From Gymnodinialimonas sp. 202GB13-11 (lineage in GTDB: Bacteria > Pseudomonadota > Alphaproteobacteria > Rhodobacterales > Rhodobacteraceae), in contig NZ_JBFRBH010000001.1 in assembly GCF_040932485.1 (NCBI RefSeq), forward strand, positions 124,001 through 188,000: a DNA stretch of 64,000 bases. Direction: 5' to 3'. Under the pieces are notes generated by a model. The model did no database searches. It was not told where the DNA came from and saw only the letters and a program-made list of their open reading frames with translations. The position numbers were made by a program, and so were the translations under genes. Each line of letters starts with the position of its first letter. The stretch's first letter is position 1. This document shows, piece after piece, positions 15,127 through 24,631 of this stretch.

Positions 15127-17064
15127 CTATCTGTTGGCGCGGTTCTCGATCAGGTCATCAACCACAGACGGGTCCGCCAAGGTCGACGTGTCGCCGAGCG
15201 AGCCGAAATCATCTTCCGCAATCTTGCGCAGGATGCGGCGCATGATCTTGCCCGAACGGGTCTTCGGCAGGCCGGGCGCCCATTGGATAACGTCGGGTTT
15301 GGCAATCGGCCCGATTTCGGACCGAACCCAGGTCTCCAATTCCTTGCGCAGATCATCGCTCGGCTCTTCGCCGGCCATCAGCGTCACGTAACAATAAATC
15401 CCCTGACCTTTGACGGGATGCGGATAGCCCACCACAGCCGCCTCGCTGACAGTCTTGTGGGCGACGAGCGCGCTTTCCACTTCAGCCGTGCCCATCCGGT
15501 GGCCCGACACGTTGATCACGTCATCGACGCGGCCGGTGATCCAGTAGTGCCCATCCTCATCCCGGCGACAGCCATCGCCCGTGAAGTAGTAACCTTTGTA
15601 GTCGCTGAAATAGGTTTTCACGAACCGCTCGTGATCACCCCAAACCGTCCGCATCTGCCCCGGCCAGCTATCGGCGATCACCAACACGCCTTCGACCCCA
15701 TCCCCTTCGATGATCTCACCACTTGTCGGCTCAAGAACCAACGGCTGAATGCCAAAGAACGGATATTGCGCGGCCCCGGGCTTCAATTCATGGGCGCCGG
15801 GCAGGGCGGTCATCAAATGGCCACCGGTCTCGGTCTGCCACCACGTATCGACGATCGGGCAGCGGCCTTTGCCGATATTGTCGTTATACCAGGTCCAGGC
15901 CTCGGGGTTGATCGGCTCGCCAACTGTGCCAAGCACCTTCAGGTCGCTCAGGTCGTAGGGCTCCACGAACGACGTCCCTTGCCCCATCAACGCGCGGATC
16001 GCAGTAGGCGCGGTGTAGAACTGGTTCACCTTGTGCTTTTCGCACACGGCCCAGAACCGCCCGGCATCGGGGTAGGTCGGCACGCCTTCGAACATCAGAG
16101 TCGTCGCCCCGTTCGCCAGCGGGCCGTAGACGATGTAGCTGTGCCCTGTGACCCAACCGACATCCGCCGTACACCAGAAGATGTCACCATCCTGATAATC
16201 GAACGTGTATTGATGCGTCATGGAGGCATAGACGATGTAGCCGCCTGTCGTATGAACGACGCCCTTAGGCATGCCGGTCGAGCCGGAGGTGTAAAGGATG
16301 AACAGCGGGTCCTCCGCCCCCATCTCCTCTGGCGCGCAATCGGGCGAGGCGGCCTCGGCTAGTGGCTCATAGCGGTGGTCGCGGCCCTCGGTCATCGGAA
16401 CACCACCGCCCGTCCGCGTCACAACCAGCGCCTGTGTGCCAATCGTGTTGCCCTCCAATGCCTTGTCGACATTGGTTTTCAGCGGCGTCGCGCGCCCCCC
16501 ACGCGGGGCTTCGTCGGCAGTGATGACCAGCTTGGCTTCTGACCCCATGACGCGCGCGGCCAAGGCCTCGGGCGAAAAGCCCGCGAAGACGATAGAATGG
16601 ATTGCGCCGATCCGTGTGCAGGCCAGCATGGCATAGGCCGCTTCCGGGATCATCGGCATATAGAGGACGACGCGGTCCCCTTTGCCCACACCAAGCCCTT
16701 TGAGAACGTTGGACATCCGCCCAACCCGATCAGACAGCTCGCTATAAGTGATGTGCAGCGTTTGATCGTCGGGGCTGTCAGGCTCCCAGATGATCGCGGT
16801 CTGGTCGCCCCGTGTCGCGAGATGCCGGTCGATGCAGTTCGCTGACACGTTCAGCGTTCCATCCTCGTACCAGCGGATATGCACATCCTCGTGCGCATAT
16901 GAGACGTCCTTGACCTTGGTGTAAGGCTTGATCCAGTCGATCCGTTTGCCCTGTTCGCCCCAGAATGCCTCCGGATCCGCGATAGACGCCGCGTACATTT
17001 TCTCATACCCCGCCCCATCAATATGGGCGTTGTGCAATAGGGGCGGCATGGTGTCTTTGGGCAT
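15127..17064 (-). CDS. acs: Acetyl-CoA synthetase
   Basis: The 645-residue protein is the usual length for Acs. It contains the Acs N-terminal cap ([20 protein letters not shown]), the adenylation P-loop [14 protein letters not shown], the WWQTETGGH motif and the C-terminal [14 protein letters not shown], whose Lys is the acetylation site. It activates acetate with ATP and CoA in the cytoplasm. ATG 17064 is chosen because GGAGGAG lies upstream and the start fits the family; ATG 17091 would add nine residues. It is monocistronic, with its own terminator. Confidence 0.95.
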   Translation of the reverse strand: MPKDTMPPLLHNAHIDGAGYEKMYAASIADPEAFWGEQGKRIDWIKPYTKVKDVSYAHEDVHIRWYEDGTLNVSANCIDRHLATRGDQTAIIWEPDSPDDQTLHITYSELSDRVGRMSNVLKGLGVGKGDRVVLYMPMIPEAAYAMLACTRIGAIHSIVFAGFSPEALAARVMGSEAKLVITADEAPRGGRATPLKTNVDKALEGNTIGTQALVVTRTGGGVPMTEGRDHRYEPLAEAASPDCAPEEMGAEDPLFILYTSGSTGMPKGVVHTTGGYIVYASMTHQYTFDYQDGDIFWCTADVGWVTGHSYIVYGPLANGATTLMFEGVPTYPDAGRFWAVCEKHKVNQFYTAPTAIRALMGQGTSFVEPYDLSDLKVLGTVGEPINPEAWTWYNDNIGKGRCPIVDTWWQTETGGHLMTALPGAHELKPGAAQYPFFGIQPLVLEPTSGEIIEGDGVEGVLVIADSWPGQMRTVWGDHERFVKTYFSDYKGYYFTGDGCRRDEDGHYWITGRVDDVINVSGHRMGTAEVESALVAHKTVSEAAVVGYPHPVKGQGIYCYVTLMAGEEPSDDLRKELETWVRSEIGPIAKPDVIQWAPGLPKTRSGKIMRRILRKIAEDDFGSLGDTSTLADPSVVDDLIENRANR

Positions 17065-17206
17065 GGGCGCTGTCTCCTCCGTCAGGTCCATTTCGCGGGG
17101 CCTTTGATGCGCCCCGTTCTGATATGAATCGCGCGGAGTGTGCCGCCGGAGACCTGTCAGCACAATGGGGCAGACCGCCCCGCAATACCGGAGTATGTTG
17201 GCCCGC

Positions 17207-18196
17207 CTAAAGCCGAGCTGCGTCCGCGATCACATCCACCCCCATCTGCGACAGCAGGTTGATGTAATCCAACAGAACCCAGTTCTCTGCGATCAGCCCA
17301 TCTTCGCACCGGTAGAAATCCATGACGCGCAAGGTCAGCGCCCTCTCTGTCGGCGGCACACCCAGATAGGTGCCATTATGGGTCATCGTCATCGACGGCC
17401 AGCCCGAGACGGCCGCGTAATTTCCGTCCCCGATGCGGCAATAATGATTTCCCCCTTTCCGGTCGGGGAAGGCTTGCAGAAACTGCGCGCGGTGATGGTC
17501 CACAAATCCCGGCCAAGTGGCAGTGGAGCCTATCCCACCCGGCCCATACCACGCGAAATCCGGGGCCCAGGTGCCGCCTGCGCCGACTTGCCCGTCCGAG
17601 CCGAAGCTTTCCGGATCATAAACATGCAGCGCCCCCAGCATCGCCTCCACCACATCAAGCGACGCGCCTCCTGCATCGCGGTTTGCAGGGCACAACCCGT
17701 CCTGCGTTGCCGGGGCGGGAAAGGTGATTGGCGCGCCGTAATGCGCCTCGGCCAACGGCCAGCGCCCGCATTGGTGCAACAGGTCGAGCAAGTCCACGAT
17801 CACGCGCCCTTCGACGATCTTGTCGCCCTCAACCCGCCAGAACTCTCCAATGCGCAGATAGATCAGCTTTCCGCTGGGCTGGATGCCCCAAAGCGGCGCT
17901 GTGAAGAGGCCGGTAATGTGCGTCACACCCGCGACCCACTCGCCCCCATAGTCACGGCGATTCTGTCCGCCGAACACCATCAGGTCGCGCCGTCGCGGGG
18001 TCGAAAAGGCGCGGCGCAGCGGGTCAATGAAACGCTCAACGATGTGCGCGCACCCCTTAAGCGTTCCAACGGGATCGGAGAATTGGATCTCGGCGTCATC
18101 CGCGAAGATCGCGGCGGCTTGCGCCTCAAGCTCTTTGTTTTCAACGGTAAACAGCCCGGCCAACTGGCTTTGGACATGGTGGCGAATGTCAGTCAT
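17207..18196 (-). CDS. NTF2/SnoaL-like double-domain protein
   Basis: The 329-residue protein appears to contain two NTF2-like (SnoaL) cone folds: residues about 5-140 ([20 protein letters not shown] ... [19 protein letters not shown]) and about 190-325 ([20 protein letters not shown] ... [20 protein letters not shown]). The repeated F/W-x(n)-D-G-x-I-x-E/N pattern ends both halves. No catalytic assignment can be made; such proteins act as isomerases, hydrolases or binding proteins. It is divergent from the ABC importer at 18386 and may process the imported compound. Start ATG 18196 is preceded by GAGACC. Confidence 0.75.
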   Translation of the reverse strand: MTDIRHHVQSQLAGLFTVENKELEAQAAAIFADDAEIQFSDPVGTLKGCAHIVERFIDPLRRAFSTPRRRDLMVFGGQNRRDYGGEWVAGVTHITGLFTAPLWGIQPSGKLIYLRIGEFWRVEGDKIVEGRVIVDLLDLLHQCGRWPLAEAHYGAPITFPAPATQDGLCPANRDAGGASLDVVEAMLGALHVYDPESFGSDGQVGAGGTWAPDFAWYGPGGIGSTATWPGFVDHHRAQFLQAFPDRKGGNHYCRIGDGNYAAVSGWPSMTMTHNGTYLGVPPTERALTLRVMDFYRCEDGLIAENWVLLDYINLLSQMGVDVIADAARL

Positions 18197-18385
18197 GGAA
18201 GGTCTCTTGTGCTTGCCTGCGCGACAGGATTGCCAGAACGCCGGGACTGGCACTAGCCAATTCTTGCAAACCTATGCAAATTCGGCAGAGTGAACCTCAA
18301 TCGGGCCTTTTCATGGGCGCGAATTGGATGAAGACTGTCACGGTCACCGGAAAACCGGGGCCAGCTAGAACACAGGGAGAAACAC

Positions 18386-19618
18386 ATGTTCTTCAAACGC
18401 CTTGCCCTTGCGGGTGCGGTCAGCGTTGCAGCCACCGCCGCTTATGCGGACGGCCACGCAACCTGCGACTTCGAAAACACCACTGAAATCACCATGCTCT
18501 CGGCCGCGTTCGAAGCCTGGGTCGCCGTCACCGACGGCATGGCAGCTTGCGGCAACTTCTCGCCTGAGCTCGATCAGGAATTCCGCACCAAGCAGCCCGA
18601 AGGCTTCGCGGCCGATCCCTCGCTCTACCAGCTTGGCGGTGTGTCCAACGGCACCATCACGCCTTTGCTGAACCAGGGCACCATCCGCCCGCTGGATGAT
18701 CTGATCGCTGCCCATGGCGACCAACTGACGCCAAACCAGCTGATCCAGATCGACGGTCAGACCATGGCCGTGGCCATGATGGTCAACGTCCAGCACTTGA
18801 TGTTCCGCGAAGACATCCTCTCAGACCTCGGCATCGAGACACCGACGACGTGGGAGGAGGTTCTGACCGCCGCTGAAACCATCCAGGAAGCAGGCGTTGT
18901 CGACTATCCGCTCGGCGCCACCATGAAGGCCGGTTGGAACATCGCACAGGAATTCGTGAACATGTTTGGCGGCTTCGGCGGCACCATGGTCAACGATGAC
19001 AACACGCCTGGCGTGAATTCCGAGGAAGGTCTGGCCGCCCTCGACATGATGATGCGCCTGACCGAGTACATGGACCCCGAATACCTCGTGTCCGACTCGA
19101 CCTACGTGCAGCAGCAGTTCCAGCAGGGCTCCATCGCCATGGCGAACCTCTGGGCCTCGCGCGCCGGTGCGATGAACGATGAAGCCGAAAGCCAGGTCGT
19201 GGGCCTCGTGGCAACCGCCGCGGCCCCGCTCGCCATGGAAGGCGGCGCACCGGCAACCACACTGTGGTGGGACGGCATTGTGGTCGCTGCCAACATCTCG
19301 GATGAAGAAGCCGAAATGGCGTTCCGCACAGCAATGGCCGGGATCGACAGCGAAACCGTCGCCGCCGCCCCCGATGCCGCCATCTGGCTGATCGAAGGGT
19401 ATGAGCCCAACGATATGTCCGCAGGTGCCATCGCTTCGGCCACCGCCAACCCGGCGCCTCCGGCTTACCCGTCGACCACGCAGATGGGCTTGATGCACAC
19501 GGCTCTGGGCAACGAACTGCCTGCCTTCTTCACCGGCGACGTCACTGCCGAAGAAGCGCTGGCCGCCGTTGAGGCCGCCTACACGGTCGCCGCGCAGGAA
19601 GCGGGCCTGCTGGAGTAA
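18386..19618 (+). CDS. ABC transporter substrate-binding protein, family 1 (carbohydrate type)
   Basis: The 410-residue protein has a signal peptide of about 22 residues (MFFKRLALAGAVSVAATAAYA) and the type of fold of maltose-type binding proteins, with VNVQHLMFREDILSDLGIET and TPTTWEEVLTAAETIQEAG typical of family 1. It should capture a sugar or polyol in the periplasm. It is followed by two permease genes. A hairpin after its stop probably lets it be made in excess over the permeases. GGGAG nine bases before the ATG supports the start. Confidence 0.9.
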   Translation: MFFKRLALAGAVSVAATAAYADGHATCDFENTTEITMLSAAFEAWVAVTDGMAACGNFSPELDQEFRTKQPEGFAADPSLYQLGGVSNGTITPLLNQGTIRPLDDLIAAHGDQLTPNQLIQIDGQTMAVAMMVNVQHLMFREDILSDLGIETPTTWEEVLTAAETIQEAGVVDYPLGATMKAGWNIAQEFVNMFGGFGGTMVNDDNTPGVNSEEGLAALDMMMRLTEYMDPEYLVSDSTYVQQQFQQGSIAMANLWASRAGAMNDEAESQVVGLVATAAAPLAMEGGAPATTLWWDGIVVAANISDEEAEMAFRTAMAGIDSETVAAAPDAAIWLIEGYEPNDMSAGAIASATANPAPPAYPSTTQMGLMHTALGNELPAFFTGDVTAEEALAAVEAAYTVAAQEAGLLE

Positions 19619-19642
19619 TCCCATAAGGCAAAACCAATCGGT

Positions 19643-19660
19643 CGGGGCGTCCGCGCCCCG
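19643..19660 (+). terminator. Hairpin between binding-protein and permease genes
   Basis: CGGGGCG (19643-19649) pairs with CGCCCCG (19654-19660) around a four-base loop, without a T-run. Hairpins at this place in importer operons commonly stabilise the binding-protein message or partly terminate. Confidence 0.5.
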
Positions 19661-19701
19661 GCCCACAAAATCGGCGGGGTCAGGCACGGGGGCCGGAGAC
19701 C

Positions 19702-20730
19702 ATGAAATTCAAGACCTTCATCTGGTTTGTCGGGCCATCTTTGTTCCTGATGCTCCTGTTCATCGCTTTACCGTTGTACGCGGTGCTGATGGGCTCTTTC
19801 CAGGTCACCCAACCCGTCATGCAAACGGTCGAGGTTGAAAGCTGCTCCGCTGGATTCCTCACGCAAAGCTGCACCACAGAAATTCGCACGATCCCTGTTC
19901 TCGACGAAGAAACAGGGGAAATGCTGACCACCACCGAATGGGTCGGCTGGCTATCCTACGAACGTGTGCTGGAACCCCAGCGCGCTTGGGATGCCATCAC
20001 CTCGCTCAACTACGGCGCGCTGATGCAGATCGACTTCTGGGCCGCGCTACGCTTCACGCTGATGTTCACCTTCATCACGCTGCCGCTTGTGATCGGCGTG
20101 GGCCTCGCCATCGCGCTGGCCGTCAATAACGCCGCGAAAAGCATCCGCGGCCCGATCATCTTTATCTCGCTGCTGCCCTTCATCATCACACCGGTCATCG
20201 GCTCCCTTTCGATCTATTGGCTCTTCGTCGGTGACGGCATCTTGACCCGAGGGATCGAGAACCTGCTCGACCGCGACATCGCCATGTTCGCGCAGGCCTG
20301 GACGATCGAGCTCTTGATGCTGTTCTACCGCGTCTGGCACGTCGCACCCTTCGCCTTCGTGATCTTCTACGCGGGCCTTCAAACCGTGAACCAGGACACG
20401 CTGGAATCGGCCATCATCGACGGGGCCACCCGCTGGGATCGGCTCAAGTACGTGATCATCCCGCACCTGATGCCGTTGATCATCTTCATCGCCCTGATCC
20501 ACCTGATGGACAGCTACCGCGTGTTCGACGAAATCGTCGGCTTCCGGGCCGAGGCGCACGTGATTTCGCTCCAGTACCTGACCTTCGATTTCCTCCAACC
20601 CGACGATGCCGGCAACCGTGCGTTCAGCCGTGCCTCTGCTTCGTCCATGCTGACGATGGTGGGGATCGTGATCCTGCTGATACCGCTGCTCCGCCGCACT
20701 TGGCGCGACCATAAAGGGAGCTCGCACTAA
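19702..20730 (+). CDS. ABC transporter permease, MalF-like
   Basis: The 342-residue membrane protein has about six hydrophobic segments and the binding-protein-dependent permease signature with the EAA loop in ESAIIDGATRWDRLKYVIIP. A polar insertion of about 70 residues (31-110) with two cysteines lies between the first two segments, on the periplasmic side as in MalF. It forms the channel with the next gene product. GGCCGGAGACC before ATG 19702 gives the ribosome binding site. Confidence 0.9.
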   Translation: MKFKTFIWFVGPSLFLMLLFIALPLYAVLMGSFQVTQPVMQTVEVESCSAGFLTQSCTTEIRTIPVLDEETGEMLTTTEWVGWLSYERVLEPQRAWDAITSLNYGALMQIDFWAALRFTLMFTFITLPLVIGVGLAIALAVNNAAKSIRGPIIFISLLPFIITPVIGSLSIYWLFVGDGILTRGIENLLDRDIAMFAQAWTIELLMLFYRVWHVAPFAFVIFYAGLQTVNQDTLESAIIDGATRWDRLKYVIIPHLMPLIIFIALIHLMDSYRVFDEIVGFRAEAHVISLQYLTFDFLQPDDAGNRAFSRASASSMLTMVGIVILLIPLLRRTWRDHKGSSH

Positions 20731-20731
20731 C

Positions 20732-21892
20732 ATGTCCGATACCCCCCGCGCCATGCGCCAGCCTTTCAGTCTGCGGTTCGGCTCCGCAGCCTTCCTCGCC
20801 TTCTGGTGCCTGTTGGCAGCCTTCCCGATCGTCTGGATCACCTTGATGAGCTTCAAGTCACCGGTGGATGCCTTCGCGGCCAATCCGTTTGACGTGATTT
20901 TCGGGCCCGTGACCCGCGACAGGGGCAATGGACTTTCGGTCCTCGACATCGTCCTCGGGCTGGTCGTCCTGTTCTTCGCAATCAAGCTCGCGTTCAGTTG
21001 GTTGCCCCGCAAGGTGAATGAGTGGAGCCCAAATGGCCATGTCTGGGCCGGTTGGATCATCGGGGCTATGGCCTACGGCGTGGCCTTCATCTTCGCCTTC
21101 TTCCTGATCCTGCCCGCCATTCTGGGCGTACTGAACCCGATCCTTGGCCCGCTCGGTAATCCTATCATTGGCCTCACGACCGAGCATTACCAGACCATCT
21201 GGGTTGAACGCGGCTTCTACAACAACTTCATCAACTCGCTCATCGTTGTCGGCGGCACGGTGACGATTTCGCTGACCATCGGCACGCTGGCAGGCTACGG
21301 CCTTGCGCGCTCCGGCTCCAACATCGCCTTCTGGATCCTGATCGTCGCACTGATCTTCCGGGCCCTGCCGCATTCGGTCCTGCTGGCGGGTTATCTGCCG
21401 GTTTTCGTGAATTCGGCTGAGATCCTGCGCCCATGGCTGGGGGACAACGCGCCAACGCTCTACGGACAGCCTTTGGCAGTGATCGCCGTGCTGGTGTCGA
21501 TCAACCAGCCCTTCACCATCTGGATGCTGCGCAGCTTCTTCCAGAACATCCCCAACGAGTTGGACGAGGCCGCCCGCGTCGATGGATGCACCCATTTCCA
21601 GGCGTTCCGCTGGGTCATCATGCCGGTCATGTGGCCGGGTGTGATCACCACGGGCCTGTTCAGCTTCCTGCTTGCCTATAACGATTACCTGATCACCGCG
21701 CTGCTGCTCGACGGCACGAACCAGACAATGGTTCCGGCGATTGCCGGTTTCTTCAACCGCGAGACGACGACCACTGACCAGGTTGTGGCTGTGGCGGCGG
21801 CGGTGTCGATCATCGCGCCGCTGTTCCTGCTGGTGATGATTTTCCAACGGCAGATCGTCAGCGGCCTGACGGCAGGGGCGGTCAAGGGCTGA
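20732..21892 (+). CDS. ABC transporter permease, MalG-like
   Basis: The 386-residue protein has six or more membrane segments and a C-terminal permease domain with the EAA loop LDEAARVDGCTHFQAFRWVI. A long N-terminal part (residues 40-120) contains two extra hydrophobic segments, so it is longer than usual MalG proteins (about 280). It begins one base after the previous stop. No ATP-binding subunit is encoded here; the operon ends in a terminator at 21905-21934, so the ATPase must come from elsewhere. Confidence 0.9.
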   Translation: MSDTPRAMRQPFSLRFGSAAFLAFWCLLAAFPIVWITLMSFKSPVDAFAANPFDVIFGPVTRDRGNGLSVLDIVLGLVVLFFAIKLAFSWLPRKVNEWSPNGHVWAGWIIGAMAYGVAFIFAFFLILPAILGVLNPILGPLGNPIIGLTTEHYQTIWVERGFYNNFINSLIVVGGTVTISLTIGTLAGYGLARSGSNIAFWILIVALIFRALPHSVLLAGYLPVFVNSAEILRPWLGDNAPTLYGQPLAVIAVLVSINQPFTIWMLRSFFQNIPNELDEAARVDGCTHFQAFRWVIMPVMWPGVITTGLFSFLLAYNDYLITALLLDGTNQTMVPAIAGFFNRETTTTDQVVAVAAAVSIIAPLFLLVMIFQRQIVSGLTAGAVKG

Positions 21893-21904
21893 GGTAACGC
21901 ACCG

Positions 21905-21934
21905 TGCACCCGAAGACTTTGGTTTTCGGGTGCA
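21905..21934. terminator. Bidirectional terminator between permease and LysR genes
   Basis: TGCACCCGAA (21905-21914) pairs perfectly with TTCGGGTGCA (21925-21934). It lies between two converging genes, with T-rich loop bases. Confidence 0.75.
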
Positions 21935-21936
21935 GC

Positions 21937-22902
21937 TTACGCCAGTATCCGAAAGCTCTCGCCCAGCCACGGCATCTGTTCCAGCCCCGGCTCCCAGAAA
22001 TGCTGGCCAATCAGCTCCCGCGCCAGATCCGCAATCTGCTCCGGGATCCCGCCAGACCAATCGGAGGTCGCGTACAGCACGATTTGTCGCGCCATGGCGG
22101 TGCCGGGTAAGGGATGGGCATCGATCCCGCCCGCAAAACGCCCGGCCCGCAATAGCGACAGGGGCGTGGTAATCGTCCAGCCTTGCCCAGCTGCCACCAA
22201 GGCGCTGATGGACTGGTTGGAATCCATCTCGAACCGCTTCACCGGCGCCGCGCCCGTCCGTGACAGCCAGCCTTCGATCTGCTGACCCATGATCTGCTCC
22301 ATATCGCGGCGTAAAAGGGGCAGGTCTTCCAGTGCGGACAATCCGCCGCTGGCGCTCCGGCCCTTCGGCACGGCAAGGATGTAGGGATCGTCCAGCAACG
22401 GCAGCGCAATCGTATCCGCAGGCTTGGCGGGCCCTGCCGCGGCAATCACGATATCCAGCTCGCGCGTCGCCACGCGCGCCTGCAACACGTGGCTTGGCCC
22501 GGTTTGCAGTGTGAACGCGCACTGGCTCATCGCGTCCGCCAGTTTCGTGGCCAGCAGAGGCGTCACTTCGTTTTCGAAATCCTCGATGACCCCAAGTGAC
22601 AGCGTGGACAATTCGCTCAAGTCCAGCGCCGTCAGATCCCGCTGCCCTGCGCGTAACGCCTTCAGGGCCGCCTTGACCTGCCCTAGGAACAAACGCCCCG
22701 CCGGTGTCAGGACCATCGGCCTGCGCGAGGCATCTACCAGGTCCGCCCCCAAGGCGGCACTCAGGTTCTTCATTTGTTGGCTGACCGCAGGCGCACTCAT
22801 ACCCAGCTCGGACGCTGTCGCCGCGACTGACCCGGTGCGCGCCAGCGCTTCGAACACTTCCAGTCCGCGAAGCGTCAGTCCTTTGAGGAGCGGTGAGGCC
22901 AT
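21937..22902 (-). CDS. LysR-family transcriptional regulator
   Basis: The 321-residue protein has an N-terminal LysR HTH (residues 9-68: LTLRGLEVFEALARTGSVAA and TASELGMSAPAVSQQMKNLS) and a C-terminal effector-binding domain. It starts four bases after the stop of the Ldh-like gene on the same strand, so the two form an operon. It converges with the ABC importer genes. The effector is unknown. Confidence 0.88.
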   Translation of the reverse strand: MASPLLKGLTLRGLEVFEALARTGSVAATASELGMSAPAVSQQMKNLSAALGADLVDASRRPMVLTPAGRLFLGQVKAALKALRAGQRDLTALDLSELSTLSLGVIEDFENEVTPLLATKLADAMSQCAFTLQTGPSHVLQARVATRELDIVIAAAGPAKPADTIALPLLDDPYILAVPKGRSASGGLSALEDLPLLRRDMEQIMGQQIEGWLSRTGAAPVKRFEMDSNQSISALVAAGQGWTITTPLSLLRAGRFAGGIDAHPLPGTAMARQIVLYATSDWSGGIPEQIADLARELIGQHFWEPGLEQMPWLGESFRILA

Positions 22903-22906
22903 TGAG

Positions 22907-23608
22907 TTACGCGTTCACGATCTGCGCCAGGAGGTCAGGCGCCAGCGCTACGCCCGCCCGTGTGGGCGAGGCCTTTACGGTCGGAAGGCTGTTCAGCAAA
23001 TCATGGCCCGCTGTCACATCCGGGTTCAGCGCTGCAATCCATCCAGAATGCGCAACCGGACCATCAAGAGGGGAGTCCGTCGGGGCCGGGGCCATCGACA
23101 AAAGCGAAGACAACATCGTGTCCGTGCGCGGTTCAAACGGGGTGACCGCCTGTGCGCCGGGCCGCACCGCAAAAGCAGCCCCGCTCGGGCGCAACGAAAT
23201 CCCGACCAACCCGGCTGAGGCTAAACCAGTCATAGCGCCCGCCATGGCACCAGGATCACTGGAATTCGTAAGATGCAGCAGGGCCAGCCCCTCGCGCAAC
23301 GCCATATCAATCAGATTTGGTAGGGCTGTCGACAGCGCAGACGCGGCAAATCCGTGCCGGGCGTCCACGGCCAAGACCGCCCCGGCCGGCATCGTCACCT
23401 CAGCAACAGCATCCAGATGCACTCGGCCGTACCGCAGCAACCTGATGTCTCGCAGCAGTGCTTCGAACCCGCTGTCCCGATCGCCGGATACCTCGGCCAA
23501 GGCAACGTCCCGTGCGACGGTCTGTGCATCACCTTCGGAAACACCCGCCCGCGTCAGACAATCCTTTGCCAGCATCTCAAGGTCGGACAGGTCGTATAAC
23601 TCAGCCAT
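22907..23608 (-). CDS. Short Ldh_2-like (malate/L-lactate dehydrogenase family) protein
   Basis: The 233-residue product resembles the N-terminal and middle part of the Ldh_2 family: CLTRAGVSEGDAQTVARDVA, then a GFEALLRDIRLLRYGRV segment and AVDARHGFAASALSTALP, and a Gly-rich strand-helix region. The family normally has about 340 residues and NAD(P)-dependent oxidation of 2-hydroxy acids. This version lacks the usual Gly-His-Asp-Ser-His-Gly motif and the C-terminal hundred residues, so it may be a degenerate or non-enzymatic relative. ATG 23608 is chosen; 23629 and a TTG at 23644 are alternatives. It is the first gene of an operon with the LysR gene. Confidence 0.6.
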   Translation of the reverse strand: MAELYDLSDLEMLAKDCLTRAGVSEGDAQTVARDVALAEVSGDRDSGFEALLRDIRLLRYGRVHLDAVAEVTMPAGAVLAVDARHGFAASALSTALPNLIDMALREGLALLHLTNSSDPGAMAGAMTGLASAGLVGISLRPSGAAFAVRPGAQAVTPFEPRTDTMLSSLLSMAPAPTDSPLDGPVAHSGWIAALNPDVTAGHDLLNSLPTVKASPTRAGVALAPDLLAQIVNA

Positions 23609-23692
23609 GGGGGCAGTTTTTCCGCCCATCGCGCCGAACGTCAATGCCCGTTAATCAGTTGGCACAACTCCGGCGACCAAGCGCCTGACCGC

Positions 23693-24631
23693 CTAACCCT
23701 CAAGAACCAGCTCCGGGAAGCGGCCGGCCGTATCGCGTATGGCCTTCGCCAGCCGCTCAAACGCCGCCGTGGCGCCCGAGCTGGAGCGCCAGACCAACCC
23801 GATTGACCGTGAGAACTTACGCCCTCGGAATGGGCGGACGACGACATCCTGCGCCCGCCCCTCAATCTCGGACCGGACGTAAAGTGCTGGCAGAAAAGTC
23901 AGCCCCATATCCATTGCCACCATCTGCCTGAGCGCGTCGAGCGAGGTTCCCTCGTAATCGCGGCTCATCTGCGCGCCGGTCTCCTGACACAGGGCCGAGA
24001 TCTGATCGTGCAGCGCATAGGCCGGCGACAGCGACAGGATCGTCTGATCGGCCAATTCAGGCCCTTCGATGTTCGACGCAGATTCAAGCTGATGGTCGAT
24101 TGGCATGGCCACGCCCAACGGTTCCCGAAACAGCCGGGCCGAGGTCAGCCGCGCCCCGTGAACAGGCAGTTGCGTCAGGATCAGGTCGTGCACACCGTCG
24201 TTCAATTCCCGAAGCAGCGATTGCGGCGGACCTTCGCGGATATAAAGGCGCAAGTCCGGATGCGTGCGGTGCAGATCGCCCACCACATGGGGCATCAAGT
24301 AAGGCCCCAGCGTGGCTGACGTACCTAGACGCAGCGTTCCACCCATCCCCGATTGCAGGGTGGCCGACAGATCCACAATGCCCTGGCCGGCATCGAGTAT
24401 GTCGCGCGCACGGGCGGTGATTTCGCGGCCAGCCTGCGTCAGGCGCACCGGCCCGCGCCCGCGTTCGACCAGCGTCAATTCCAGCGCGTCTTCCAGCGCC
24501 TTGATCTGCACCGAAAGGGAGGGCTGTGAAATGCCACACGCCTCCGCTGCCTCGCGGAAGTGGCGCGTATCTTCCAGCGCCGTGAGGTATCGCAGCTGGC
24601 GAAGGGTGAAGGGGAGGTTTTGTTTCTGCAC
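23693..24631 (-). CDS. OxyR-like LysR regulator lacking the peroxidatic cysteine
   Basis: The 312-residue protein aligns along its length with OxyR: HTH at residues 8-67 (FTLRQLRYLTALEDTRHFRE) and the characteristic LSLSPAYALHDQISALCQET segment. In E. coli OxyR the corresponding motif is GHCLRDQ...GFC, with Cys199 and Cys208. Here Ala206 replaces Cys199, and Cys215 keeps the Cys208 position nine residues later. Canonical disulfide sensing is therefore not possible. No catalase or peroxiredoxin gene is nearby. Start ATG 24631 has no strong ribosome binding site. Confidence 0.8.
   Translation of the reverse strand: MQKQNLPFTLRQLRYLTALEDTRHFREAAEACGISQPSLSVQIKALEDALELTLVERGRGPVRLTQAGREITARARDILDAGQGIVDLSATLQSGMGGTLRLGTSATLGPYLMPHVVGDLHRTHPDLRLYIREGPPQSLLRELNDGVHDLILTQLPVHGARLTSARLFREPLGVAMPIDHQLESASNIEGPELADQTILSLSPAYALHDQISALCQETGAQMSRDYEGTSLDALRQMVAMDMGLTFLPALYVRSEIEGRAQDVVVRPFRGRKFSRSIGLVWRSSSGATAAFERLAKAIRDTAGRFPELVLEG

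Noticed and set aside
14992-16362. Open frame of 456 codons on the plus strand
   Set aside because: Antisense to acs, which is strongly recognised.
20858-22522. Open frame of 554 codons on the minus strand
   Set aside because: Antisense to a recognised permease and overlapping a recognised LysR gene in another frame.
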